Shown here one piece after another: positions 1-6,030 of a stretch of 14,870 nucleotides of DNA (within the stretch, counting starts at the first letter, position 1; each line of letters begins with the position of its first letter). The stretch is from an uncultured Oscillospiraceae bacterium (GTDB lineage: Bacteria; Bacillota_A; Clostridia; Oscillospirales; Acutalibacteraceae). The notes beneath the pieces were generated by a model. It ran no database searches and had not been told where the DNA came from. It saw only the letters and a list, made by a program, of their open reading frames with translations. The stretch covers positions 1 to 14,870 of the forward strand of contig USGR01000005.1 in the NCBI GenBank assembly GCA_900554165.1, read 5' to 3'. The translations under genes and the position numbers were made by a program.

Positions 1-2
1 GA

Positions 3-47
3 TTTAAGAAGAAAAATAAAAAATTTTTATTTTTATAAAATCTTAAA
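3..47. repeat. AT-only long inverted repeat at window edge
   Basis: The arms TTTAAGA (3-9) and TCTTAAA (41-47) are perfect complements. Between them AAAAATAAAAA (12-22) and TTTTTATTTTT (24-34) also pair around one A. It lies between an unseen plus-strand gene on the left and the convergent rex gene. It could be a weak bidirectional stop signal or simply low-complexity DNA; I favour the latter. Confidence 0.4.
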
Positions 48-81
48 AAACTGCATGAATATTATGTTTTTAAGGATTTTA

Positions 82-137
82 GTTGAAAAATAGGAGCAAC
101 AATTATACTTGTTGTTCTTGATTTTTCGACTTTTTTT
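82..137 (+). terminator. Rho-independent terminator of a plus-strand gene left of the window
   Basis: A long imperfect stem runs from 82-102 to 109-130 with the 6-base loop TTATAC. The outer part GTTGAAAAAT pairs with ATTTTTCGAC with one T-G wobble, and the inner CAACAA pairs with TTGTTG; a few central positions mismatch. Seven Ts follow at 131-137. The T run on the plus strand fixes the direction, so it should end a gene lying outside the window and converging on rex. Confidence 0.75.
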
Positions 138-188
138 GATATATTATTACAGTGCATTTTGTTTCTTTACAAGATGTATATTCAACAC

Positions 189-226
189 AAAAATGCCGAA
201 CGCTTTAATCAGCATTCGGCATTTTT
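189..226 (-). terminator. Terminator of rex, overlapping the end of its coding sequence
   Basis: The arms 189-200 and 215-226 are perfectly complementary (core ATGCCGAA / TTCGGCAT) and flanked by A and T runs, so the minus-strand transcript ends in a stem followed by five Us. One arm is the last part of the rex coding sequence: the codons for the C-terminal Lys-Met-Pro-Asn form it, and the TAA stop (205-207) falls in the loop. The A run before the stem could allow weak function on the plus strand too. Confidence 0.8.
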
Positions 227-870
227 GTCTGATTATAATATTTAGATGTTACACGATAACAAAGTGTCATCATACTGTCGCTTAAATGAACATTTTCAAT
301 AGGAATTTCCGGATGCATAACTGAAAGGTCATAGTGGCTGAAATTCCATATACCTTTTATTCCAAGAGATATAAGCTGGTCGGACAAATCCTTTGCGGCA
401 TCCTTAGGTACGCATAACACAGCGATTTGCGGTCTGAGCTCGCGGCAAAAATCGTCAAGGCTGTCAATATGTCTTACCGGCAACCCCCTTACAAGCTGGC
501 CGCATATTGCTTCTTTATTATCAAATATACCTATAAGAGAAAATCCGCGCTTGTCAAATTCCATATGCGTAGCTATTGCGCGGCCTAAATTTCCGGCGCC
601 TATGACTATAGTCTTAAGCGAGGCGTCAAGGCCTAATATAGACGCAATCTCTCGGTGAAGCTGCTCTACGTTATATCCATAGCCTTGCTGACCAAATCCG
701 CCAAAGCAGTTTAAATCCTGCCGTATCTGACTGGCCGTAAGACCCATTCTGCGTGACAGCTCTTTAGAAGATATACGCTCCATTCCCATCGATTTTAAGT
801 CGTCTAAAAATCGATAATATCTTGGCAGCCTTTTTATAACTGACATGGAAATATTCCCGTCGCGGTTCAT
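205..870 (-). CDS. rex: Redox-sensing transcriptional repressor Rex
   Basis: Rex is a homodimeric DNA-binding protein that represses fermentation and respiration genes and is released by NADH. The 221 residues match the usual family length. Residues 1-80 form the winged-helix domain, including the conserved RLPRYYR near the start, SRRMGLTASQIRQDL (39-53) and the glycine-rich GGFGQQGYGY (57-66). Residues 85-200 form the Rossmann domain with the dinucleotide loop GAGNLG (91-96) and an acidic residue in GIFDNKE (about 117). I keep the first ATG because the NISMSVIKRLPRYYR run resembles the normal Rex N-terminus and an AAAGGG lies 11 bases upstream; a second ATG eight codons later is less likely. 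It is downstream of isocitrate dehydrogenase on the same strand, 197 bases away. I found no classic Rex operator (TTGTTAA-N4-TTAACAA) in the window. Confidence 0.95.
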   Translation of the reverse strand: MNRDGNISMSVIKRLPRYYRFLDDLKSMGMERISSKELSRRMGLTASQIRQDLNCFGGFGQQGYGYNVEQLHREIASILGLDASLKTIVIGAGNLGRAIATHMEFDKRGFSLIGIFDNKEAICGQLVRGLPVRHIDSLDDFCRELRPQIAVLCVPKDAAKDLSDQLISLGIKGIWNFSHYDLSVMHPEIPIENVHLSDSMMTLCYRVTSKYYNQTKMPNAD

Positions 871-938
871 ATATAATCAAACCCTTTATAGTTTATTCAT
901 GTAATAAAGCAGGCCGAAATACGAAGCACTGCCATTAA

Positions 939-1012
939 TAAGTGGACGGAATATCAGCGGTATATTAATTCAGGCATAAATAATATTTATACTAAGCATT
1001 CTCGTCCACTTT
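939..1012. repeat. Long interrupted inverted repeat between icd and rex
   Basis: AAGTGGACG (940-948) and CGTCCACTT (1003-1011) are perfect 9-base complements 54 bases apart. Inside them GAAT/ATTC and GTATA/TATAC pairs are nested, so a transcript could fold into one long imperfect hairpin. There is no T run on either side, so it is not a normal terminator. It occupies the middle of the 197-base gap after icd; the rest of that gap (871-938 and 1013-1067) shows no other clear element. It may be an RNA processing or stability element of an acn-icd-rex transcript, or a small repeat. Confidence 0.45.
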
Positions 1013-1067
1013 ATGCAGTAAGTTTGCCGCCACGCTAAATTCGGCAGATATCGTCTGACCGACGTAT

Positions 1068-2237
1068 CTATTTTGCGGCAAGCTTCATAGCCGTATCCAT
1101 AACATAGTCGCCGAACTCGCTGCAGGTGCAGCCGGTGTCGCGCCCGGTTATGGAGATTTTCTTTTCTTCAAACATGCAGATATCAAGCGCTCTCTCAAGC
1201 AAATCCGCCTGCTTCTGATAGCCTATATGGCTGAGCAGCAGAACTGACGCGCGCAGCATTGAGCATGGATCTGCATACTTGTCTCTTCCTTCTTTAACCA
1301 TACGCGGCGCAGAGCCGTGTATAGCTTCGAACATAGCATATTTCTTGCCTAAGTTCGCGCTGCCGGCCGTACCGACGCCGCCCTGGAACTCCGCCGCTTC
1401 GTCGGTAATAATGTCGCCGTAAAGATTTGGCAGTATAAATACCTTAAAATCAGTGCGGCGTTTTTCGTCTATCAGCTTTGCAGTGGTTATATCTATATAC
1501 CAGTCGGTCGTGCGTATCTCAGGATAATCCTTTGCTATTTCCTGACATATCTTAAGGAACTTTCCATCAGTAGTTTTGACAACATTGGCTTTCGTTATTA
1601 TAGATACGTGATCCTTGTGATTTTTACGCGCATAGTCGTACGCCATCTGAGCAATGCGGCGCGTACCCTCTGTAGTGGTGACAGTAAAGTCAATGGCAAG
1701 GTCGTCAGTGACATTAATGCCCTCAGAGCCCAAGGTATAAGAGCCCTCGGTGTTCTCTCTGAAAAATGTCCAGTCTATGCCTTTTTCCGGCACCTTTACA
1801 GGACGTACGTTTGCAAACAGGTCAAGCTCTTTCCTCATAGCGACGTTTGCACTTTCAATGTTAGGCCACTCGTCGCCTGCGCGCGGAGTAGTTGTCGGCC
1901 CCTTGAGTATAACGTGGCACTTCTTTATCTCATCGAGCACATCATCCGGGATAGCCTTGTTGTGCTTGACACGGTTTTCTATAGTAAGGCCTTCTATATC
2001 TTTAAACTCAACGCGGCCGGCCTTGACCTCGTCGCTTAGCAGGTATTTGAGCACTCTTGCCGATTCGTTCGTGATAACCGGGCCGATACCATCGCCGCCG
2101 GCCACACCAATTATGATTTTATCAAGCTTGCTGTAGTCGATATACTCCTTGCTGGCGTTTATCATTTCGACCCTTTTAAGCTGTCTTTCAAGCAGCTCTT
2201 CAAACTTTTTGCTGGCGTTTTTTATGTATTCTGTCAT
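1068..2237 (-). CDS. icd: Isocitrate dehydrogenase (isocitrate/isopropylmalate dehydrogenase family)
   Basis: It is predicted to oxidise and decarboxylate isocitrate to 2-oxoglutarate in the cytoplasm, giving NAD(P)H. The protein has 389 residues: an extra charged helix of about 40 residues, then the beta-decarboxylating dehydrogenase fold. Visible motifs are GGDGIGP (47-53), RENTEG (160-165), TKANVVK (215-221), NLYGDIITDEAA (271-282) and HGSAPR (307-312). The last has Arg where NAD-dependent members usually have Asp; Lys320-Tyr321 follow, but coenzyme choice cannot be settled by eye. The start is supported by AGAAAGGA eight bases before the ATG. It lies 401 bases downstream of aconitase on the same strand, which favours isocitrate over isopropylmalate or homoisocitrate as substrate. 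No citrate synthase is in view. Confidence 0.88.
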   Translation of the reverse strand: MTEYIKNASKKFEELLERQLKRVEMINASKEYIDYSKLDKIIIGVAGGDGIGPVITNESARVLKYLLSDEVKAGRVEFKDIEGLTIENRVKHNKAIPDDVLDEIKKCHVILKGPTTTPRAGDEWPNIESANVAMRKELDLFANVRPVKVPEKGIDWTFFRENTEGSYTLGSEGINVTDDLAIDFTVTTTEGTRRIAQMAYDYARKNHKDHVSIITKANVVKTTDGKFLKICQEIAKDYPEIRTTDWYIDITTAKLIDEKRRTDFKVFILPNLYGDIITDEAAEFQGGVGTAGSANLGKKYAMFEAIHGSAPRMVKEGRDKYADPCSMLRASVLLLSHIGYQKQADLLERALDICMFEEKKISITGRDTGCTCSEFGDYVMDTAMKLAAK

Positions 2238-2277
2238 AAAAATAGTCCTTTCTTATTTTATATTTATAAGCTTAAAG

Positions 2278-2559
2278 CTAATTGAAGAAGTTATGCTTTG
2301 CTAAGATTGCCGCTGTGCCGTCAAAATCTGCTGAAAAGCGGCAGAGCAAATACTTTGCCAAACCGCCAAGCAGATGTAAAGACTGTGCACCTATCTGCAC
2401 CGGCGGCGTATAATAATCTAACCAGCTGCGCTTAGATTAAAATGGAGATACTTGACACATCACCGTTTCATCAAAGACAGGCGCTTTATCTGCCGCCATA
2501 CTGATATGCGTACTTTTGCCGAATATTGCGCATCTGCCGCGCCGGTGTGTCTGCGGCAT
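2278..2559 (-). other. GC-richer structured intergenic block with a once-interrupted reading frame
   Basis: The 401 bases between aconitase and icd (2238-2638) hold no convincing gene and are visibly richer in GC than the other gaps. On the minus strand one frame runs from an ATG (2557-2559) to TAG (2278-2280), 94 codons, broken only by a TAA at 2437-2439. It encodes 40 residues (with HISMAADKAPVFDETV), then 52 more codons (with LDYYTPPVQIGAQSLHLLGG). No ribosome binding site precedes the ATG. The DNA is rich in small hairpins: TAATCTAA/TTAGATTA (2414-2421/2432-2439) spans the interrupting stop, and a GTGCA/TGCAC pair lies near 2390. It may be a pseudogene fragment or, more likely, part of a dispersed intergenic repeat. 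One lucky frame in GC-richer DNA is also possible. Confidence 0.35.
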
Positions 2560-2638
2560 ATTTCATTAATACACAGCGCAGCAGACGGATTTTGACTATA
2601 AGCTCTCGGCGCTTTAACAGAAGACAAAATGCATTTGC

Positions 2639-4567
2639 TTAAGAATTTTTCTTTGTATAATTGAGCAGTCCGCCGGCAAGCATCATGTCTTTCTGCCTGT
2701 CGGTCAGGTCGACGATGACGTCTATATCCTTGCCGGTTGTTTTATTGTGCAGCTTAATCGAGCCGTCTTTTATACCGCTTTTTACATTGCTTAAGACAAG
2801 CTCATCGTTTAGCGAAATGCCGTCGTAATCCGCCTCATTTGCAAATGTGAGCGGAAGAATGCCGGCGTTTATAAGATTGGCCTTGTGAATTCTGGCAAAT
2901 GATTTCACTATTACCGCCTTTATTCCAAGATAGAGCGGAACAAGCGCGGCATGCTCTCTTGATGAGCCCTGACCATAGTTTACGCCGCCTATAATAAATC
3001 CGCCGCCGTACTCCTTGCAGCGCTCGGAGAAATCAGGGTCAACGCTGCCGAAGCAGAACTTTGAAAGGTATGGTATATTTGAGCGATAGGGAAGTATCTT
3101 CGCGCCGGCCGGCATGATATGGTCGGTGGTTATATTGTCGCCGGTTTTGAGCACCGCGCGTCCCTCCGTCACGTCGTCGAGCGGCTGGCTCTGCGGGAAA
3201 GGCTTTATATTCGGCCCGCGCAGTATCTCTACCTTGTCCGCCTCGCCCTCCGGCGCCGGAGCATCTATCATATTGTCGTTTACCGTAAACTTATCAGGAA
3301 CACTGATTTTAAGCTCGCCGCCGATAGTGGTGGGGTCGGTCAGTACGCCGGCAATAGCGGAAGCAGCTGCCGTTTCCGGGCTTACAAGGTAAATACCCGC
3401 ATCCTGTGTACCGGAGCGGCCCTCAAAATTGCGGTTGAATGTGCGCAGAGATATGCCGCCGGAGTTGGGCGACTGACCCATGCCGATGCAGGGACCGCAG
3501 GCGCATTCTAAAATTCTGGCGCCGGCAGCAATAAGCACCGACAGCGCGCGGCAGTCAGCAAGCATGTTAAACACCTGCTTTGAGCCGGGAGATATGCCGA
3601 GACTTACATCCGGATGCACCGTTTTACCCTTTAATATCTCAGCAACCTTAAGCATATCGGTAAGGGATGAATTGGTGCATGAGCCTATAAGTACCTGGTC
3701 TACCTTTATAGGACCTATGTCGCTTATAGACTTAACATTGTCGGGAGAATGCGGCATTGCCGCCGCTGGCTTAAGCAAAGACAAATCTATATCTATTATC
3801 TCGTCATAATGGGCATCGTCGTCGGCATACAGCTCTGTAAAATCTTCTTCGCGGCCCTGCGCTTTTAAAAATTCACGCGCGACTTCATCCGCCGGGAAAA
3901 TAGAGGTAGTTGCGCCCAGCTCGGCGCCCATATTGGTGATGGTGGCGCGCTCTGGCACAGTAAGAGATTTTACACCCTCTCCGCCGTATTCGATTATTTT
4001 GCCTACGCCGCCCTTTACGCTCATTATTCTGAGTACTTCCAAAATAACATCTTTTGCGGAAACATAGGGACGCAGCTTGCCAGTGAGATTAATGCGCGTC
4101 ATCTTCGGCATATTTATATGATATTCGCCGCCGCCCATAGCTACCGCAACATCCATGCCGCCGGCGCCAATGGCAAGCATACCAATGCCGCCGCAGGTCG
4201 GAGTATGACTGTCAGAGCCTATAAGCGTCTTGCCCGGCTTTGAAAAGCGCTCAAGGTGAATCTGGTGGCAGATGCCGTTGCCGGGGCGGGAGAAATATAT
4301 ACCGTGCTTTTTGGCTACCGATTGTATAAAACGATGATCGTCAGCGTTTTCAAAACCCGTCTGCAGAGTATTGTGATCTATGTAAGCGACCGAGCGTTCA
4401 GTCTTAACCCGCGGAATTCCCATAGCCTCAAACTCGAGATAAGCCATGGTGCCAGTAGCATCCTGCGTGAGAGTCTGGTCGATTTTGAGACCTATGTCAG
4501 CGCCGGGTGTCATCTCGCCGCTTACTAAATGTGACTTTATTATCTTTTCAGCAATAGTGTAGCCCAT
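2639..4567 (-). CDS. acn: Aconitate hydratase (aconitase)
   Basis: It interconverts citrate and isocitrate using a [4Fe-4S] cluster, feeding the isocitrate dehydrogenase downstream. At 642 residues it fits the shorter single-chain bacterial aconitases with a fused swivel domain, unlike the split LeuC/LeuD enzymes. Cluster ligands are Cys297 in IGSCTNSS and Cys357 and Cys360 in CACGPCIGMGQSP. The substrate-site run IGSDSHTPTCGG is at 116-127. The C-terminal swivel carries GGVNYGQGSSREHAALVP, whose Ser-Arg is catalytic in the family. An AGGAGG sits nine to ten bases before the ATG. It is the first gene of a likely acn-icd(-rex) unit with a strong promoter. Homoaconitase is possible in principle, but the context argues for aconitase. 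Confidence 0.95.
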   Translation of the reverse strand: MGYTIAEKIIKSHLVSGEMTPGADIGLKIDQTLTQDATGTMAYLEFEAMGIPRVKTERSVAYIDHNTLQTGFENADDHRFIQSVAKKHGIYFSRPGNGICHQIHLERFSKPGKTLIGSDSHTPTCGGIGMLAIGAGGMDVAVAMGGGEYHINMPKMTRINLTGKLRPYVSAKDVILEVLRIMSVKGGVGKIIEYGGEGVKSLTVPERATITNMGAELGATTSIFPADEVAREFLKAQGREEDFTELYADDDAHYDEIIDIDLSLLKPAAAMPHSPDNVKSISDIGPIKVDQVLIGSCTNSSLTDMLKVAEILKGKTVHPDVSLGISPGSKQVFNMLADCRALSVLIAAGARILECACGPCIGMGQSPNSGGISLRTFNRNFEGRSGTQDAGIYLVSPETAAASAIAGVLTDPTTIGGELKISVPDKFTVNDNMIDAPAPEGEADKVEILRGPNIKPFPQSQPLDDVTEGRAVLKTGDNITTDHIMPAGAKILPYRSNIPYLSKFCFGSVDPDFSERCKEYGGGFIIGGVNYGQGSSREHAALVPLYLGIKAVIVKSFARIHKANLINAGILPLTFANEADYDGISLNDELVLSNVKSGIKDGSIKLHNKTTGKDIDVIVDLTDRQKDMMLAGGLLNYTKKNS

Positions 4568-4614
4568 GTATAATTTCCTCCTGTTAATTTATACCTTTAA
4601 TTAATATATGTTAT

Positions 4615-4643
4615 ATTATCCTACAAAAGCGTCAGATTGTCAA
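4615..4643 (-). promoter_or_regulatory. Sigma-A promoter of aconitase
   Basis: On the minus strand TTGACA (complement of 4638-4643) is followed by exactly 17 bases and GATAAT (complement of 4615-4620), close to the primary sigma consensus. The start site would be about 40 bases before the ATG. The -35 box lies within an arm of a long inverted repeat, so a bound regulator could block it. Confidence 0.75.
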
Positions 4644-4754
4644 TAAATTAACTATTTTTAAGGCGATGCATATATATAATCAGTTAAATAGTTCATATAT
4701 TTAACAATCATTTAAATTTTTTTGTCAATCTGACAAATAGTATGCATAAATAGT
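4631..4754. promoter_or_regulatory. Repeat-rich putative operator region upstream of aconitase
   Basis: Three layers overlap here. GTCAGATTGTCAA (4631-4643) and TTGTCAATCTGAC (4722-4734) are inverted copies with one mismatch in 13, about 78 bases apart; the first contains the -35 box. GTTAAATA (4683-4690) and TATTTAAC (4698-4705) form a perfect inverted repeat with a 7-base centre. The heptamer AAATAGT occurs at 4686, 4735 and 4748, and inverted (ACTATTT) at 4651. Such density suggests a regulator that binds several sites, perhaps with looping; aconitase genes of Firmicutes are often citrate- or carbon-regulated. The regulator is not identifiable from sequence. The second repeat copy also gives a TTGACA on the minus strand, with a weak TTAAAT 18 bases further on. 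Confidence 0.5.
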
Positions 4755-4825
4755 TCGTCCAAGACTTTTAAATTTGAATGGCCACAGCTTATATATAAAT
4801 TACATTTTCAGAAAGCATTAGAAAA

Positions 4826-4854
4826 ACAAAAAAGCCGTGCTCAAAAGCACGGCT
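4826..4854 (-). terminator. Terminator of rpmB
   Basis: AGCCGTGCT (4833-4841), loop CAAA and AGCACGGCT (4846-4854) make a perfect 9-base-pair stem. On the minus strand it is followed by a run of Us (complement of the As at 4827-4833). It lies 20 bases after the rpmB stop, and insulates rpmB from the acn promoter region. Confidence 0.88.
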
Positions 4855-4874
4855 AATTGTATAAAAAAATAAGC

Positions 4875-5063
4875 TTACGCGCTTCTTGTCACCTTGCCGG
4901 AACGTAGGCAACGGGTGCAGGCGTAAATGCGGCACGGAGTACCGTTAACTACCGCTTTAACACGTTTAATGTTGGGCTTCCACATTTTGTTTGCGCGCCT
5001 GTGTGAGTGAGAAACCTTTATACCGAACGAAGGGGCTTTACCGCAGATGTCACATTTTGCCAT
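4875..5063 (-). CDS. rpmB: 50S ribosomal protein L28, zinc-ribbon form
   Basis: L28 is a small structural protein of the large ribosomal subunit. The 62 residues are the usual length. It starts MAKCDICGKAP and keeps the conserved SHSHRRANKMWKPN (18-31). Cys4/Cys7 and Cys49/Cys52 form two CxxC pairs, so this is the zinc-binding C+ type rather than the zinc-free paralogue made under zinc shortage. An AAAGGAGGTG lies eight bases before the ATG. It is monocistronic, with its own promoter and terminator. Confidence 0.97.
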   Translation of the reverse strand: MAKCDICGKAPSFGIKVSHSHRRANKMWKPNIKRVKAVVNGTPCRIYACTRCLRSGKVTRSA

Positions 5064-5112
5064 TTGTCTGCACCTCCTTTAAAATAATCACCAAACTTAA
5101 ATAGCAAATAAT

Positions 5113-5141
5113 ATAATAACAGATTGTGTATCCTAATGCAA
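5113..5141 (-). promoter_or_regulatory. Promoter of rpmB
   Basis: On the minus strand TTGCAT (complement of 5136-5141), a 17-base spacer and TATTAT (complement of 5113-5118) make a good primary-sigma promoter, with the transcript starting about 45 bases before the L28 ATG. Confidence 0.65.
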
Positions 5142-5291
5142 GTGTTTTTTTCTAATTTGAAAAAATAAGGCGGTTGTTATCATTATAATGCGAGCATAAA
5201 TAAAAATAATCACCGACTGTGCAGATTTAAAAAACGAAGATATGCTCTGCATTTAACGGCAAAGGCTCGCTAAGCAATATAGCGGTATTTG

Positions 5292-5359
5292 TGACTCAGT
5301 CAAGCTCTGATATGCTTACATTTTTGAGTATATCATAGCACAGAAAATCACAAATGTGA
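5292..5359. repeat. Cluster of three palindromes between rpmB and rpmE
   Basis: The 430-base divergent gap holds both ribosomal promoters and, between them, three inverted repeats: TGACTCAGTCA (5292-5302); TGATATGCT with AGTATATCA (5308-5316/5327-5335, one wobble, 10-base loop); and TCACAAATGTGA (5348-5359), perfect with flanking AAA/TTT. A further CATTATAATG palindrome is at 5181-5190. They lie 65-130 bases upstream of the rpmE -35 box. Protein-binding sites or RNA hairpins are both possible; no known box is recognised. Confidence 0.35.
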
Positions 5360-5423
5360 ATTTGAATACATTAAAAACAAAGCGTCAGTAATTATTTTTA
5401 TAAAGGAATATAGTAAATAAAGC

Positions 5424-5452
5424 TTGATTTTTTGATTGTATTGTGGTAATAT
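5424..5452 (+). promoter_or_regulatory. Promoter of rpmE
   Basis: TTGATT (5424-5429), 17 bases, TAATAT (5447-5452), with TG one base before the -10 box (extended -10). The transcript would start near 5459, about 35 bases before the chosen start codon. This argues against any start as early as 5443, which lies within the promoter. Confidence 0.65.
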
Positions 5453-5493
5453 CTTACTACTGTGAACAGGTTTATGTGAAAGAGGTGACCAAG

Positions 5494-5703
5494 ATGAAGG
5501 AAGGCATACATCCTAAATACGGTACGGCGAAGGTTAGATGCGCCTGCGGCAATGAGTTTGAAGTCGGCTCAACCAAAGAAGAGATAAAGGTTGACATTTG
5601 CTCTAAGTGCCACCCGTTTTTCACAGGTAAGCAGAAGCTGGTAGATACCGGCGGACGTGTTGACCGCTTTAAGAAGCGTTTCGGCATGGAAGAGAGCAAG
5701 TAA
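5494..5703 (+). CDS. rpmE: 50S ribosomal protein L31, zinc-ribbon form
   Basis: L31 is a large-subunit ribosomal protein that contacts the small subunit. From ATG 5494 it has 69 residues, normal for the family, beginning [10 protein letters not shown]. Zinc ligands are Cys16, Cys18, Cys36 and Cys39 (CACG and CSKCHPF), so it is the C+ type. The frame is open 17 codons further upstream, to 5443, but those codons overlap the -10 box and encode no L31 sequence. AGAGGTGA (5481-5488) sits five bases before ATG 5494. It is monocistronic, with its own promoter and terminator, divergent from rpmB. Confidence 0.96.
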   Translation: MKEGIHPKYGTAKVRCACGNEFEVGSTKEEIKVDICSKCHPFFTGKQKLVDTGGRVDRFKKRFGMEESK

Positions 5704-5743
5704 TATTTTGCAATTATTTTTCACATGAATATTAAACAACTGT

Positions 5744-5777
5744 CCGTGACTGTCTTGATGGCAGTCGCGGTTTTGTT
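5744..5777 (+). terminator. Terminator of rpmE
   Basis: CCGTGACTG (5744-5752) pairs with CAGTCGCGG (5762-5770) over nine base pairs with one T-G wobble and a 9-base loop. TTTTGTTGTT follows. It lies 40 bases after the rpmE stop. Confidence 0.8.
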
Positions 5778-5795
5778 GTTGTAAAAAATTAGGCG

Positions 5796-5824
5796 TTAAC
5801 AAAAGCTTGACTTTATGGTATAAT
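5796..5824 (+). promoter_or_regulatory. Strong promoter of the YigZ-family gene
   Basis: TTAACA (5796-5801), exactly 17 bases, and a perfect TATAAT (5819-5824) preceded by TGG, an extended -10. Transcription should start near 5831, leaving a leader of about 200 bases before the coding sequence. Confidence 0.75.
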
Positions 5825-5922
5825 ATCGAATATAAGGGAAAATTTGCGCTTTTATATGCTAATTATCGAAAACGATACTATAGTATATGCTGAAATTGCT
5901 TTAATCGACTTAATGCAATAAA

Positions 5923-6011
5923 AAGCTGCATTCAACTGCGGTGGGTATTTCTTGCTCAATCGCAGCTTAAATGTATTAATGCAATATATTCAAGCTGATA
6001 TTTTAATACAT
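5923..6011 (+). promoter_or_regulatory. Two consecutive hairpins in the leader of the YigZ-family gene
   Basis: Hairpin 1 pairs AAGCTGC (5923-5929) with GCAGCTT (5962-5968). The same right arm can instead pair through CGCAG (5961-5965) with CTGCG (5936-5940). Hairpin 2 pairs ATGTATTAA (5971-5979) with TTAATACAT (6003-6011), perfect over nine bases, and continues after a 3-base bulge with AATAT/ATATT (5983-5987/5998-6002). Its 3' arm ends two bases before the ribosome binding sequence GAAAGGGTGA (6014-6023). An AAGCTG in the loop of hairpin 2 could also pair with CAGCTT of hairpin 1. The arrangement would allow alternative folds affecting ribosome access. No known riboswitch is recognised. Confidence 0.5.
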
Positions 6012-6030
6012 CTGAAAGGGTGAGCGGGCG

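Noticed and set aside
1608..2136. Plus-strand open frames opposite isocitrate dehydrogenase
   Set aside because: They are shadows of a well-supported gene on the other strand, without ribosome sites or family features. The same holds for the frames opposite acn, dgt, dnaG, rpoD, the second sigma gene and ilvE.
4683..4705. Rex operator candidate GTTAA...TTAAC
   Set aside because: The half-sites are 13 bases apart, not the four of TTGTTAA-N4-TTAACAA, so it does not fit a Rex site.
5157..5189. Plus-strand promoter TTGAAA...TATAAT
   Set aside because: The spacer is 21 bases, too long, and no gene follows directly.
5166..5190. Zur box near CATTATAATG
   Set aside because: Match is too short, and zinc-ribbon L28/L31 genes are normally not the Zur-repressed copies.
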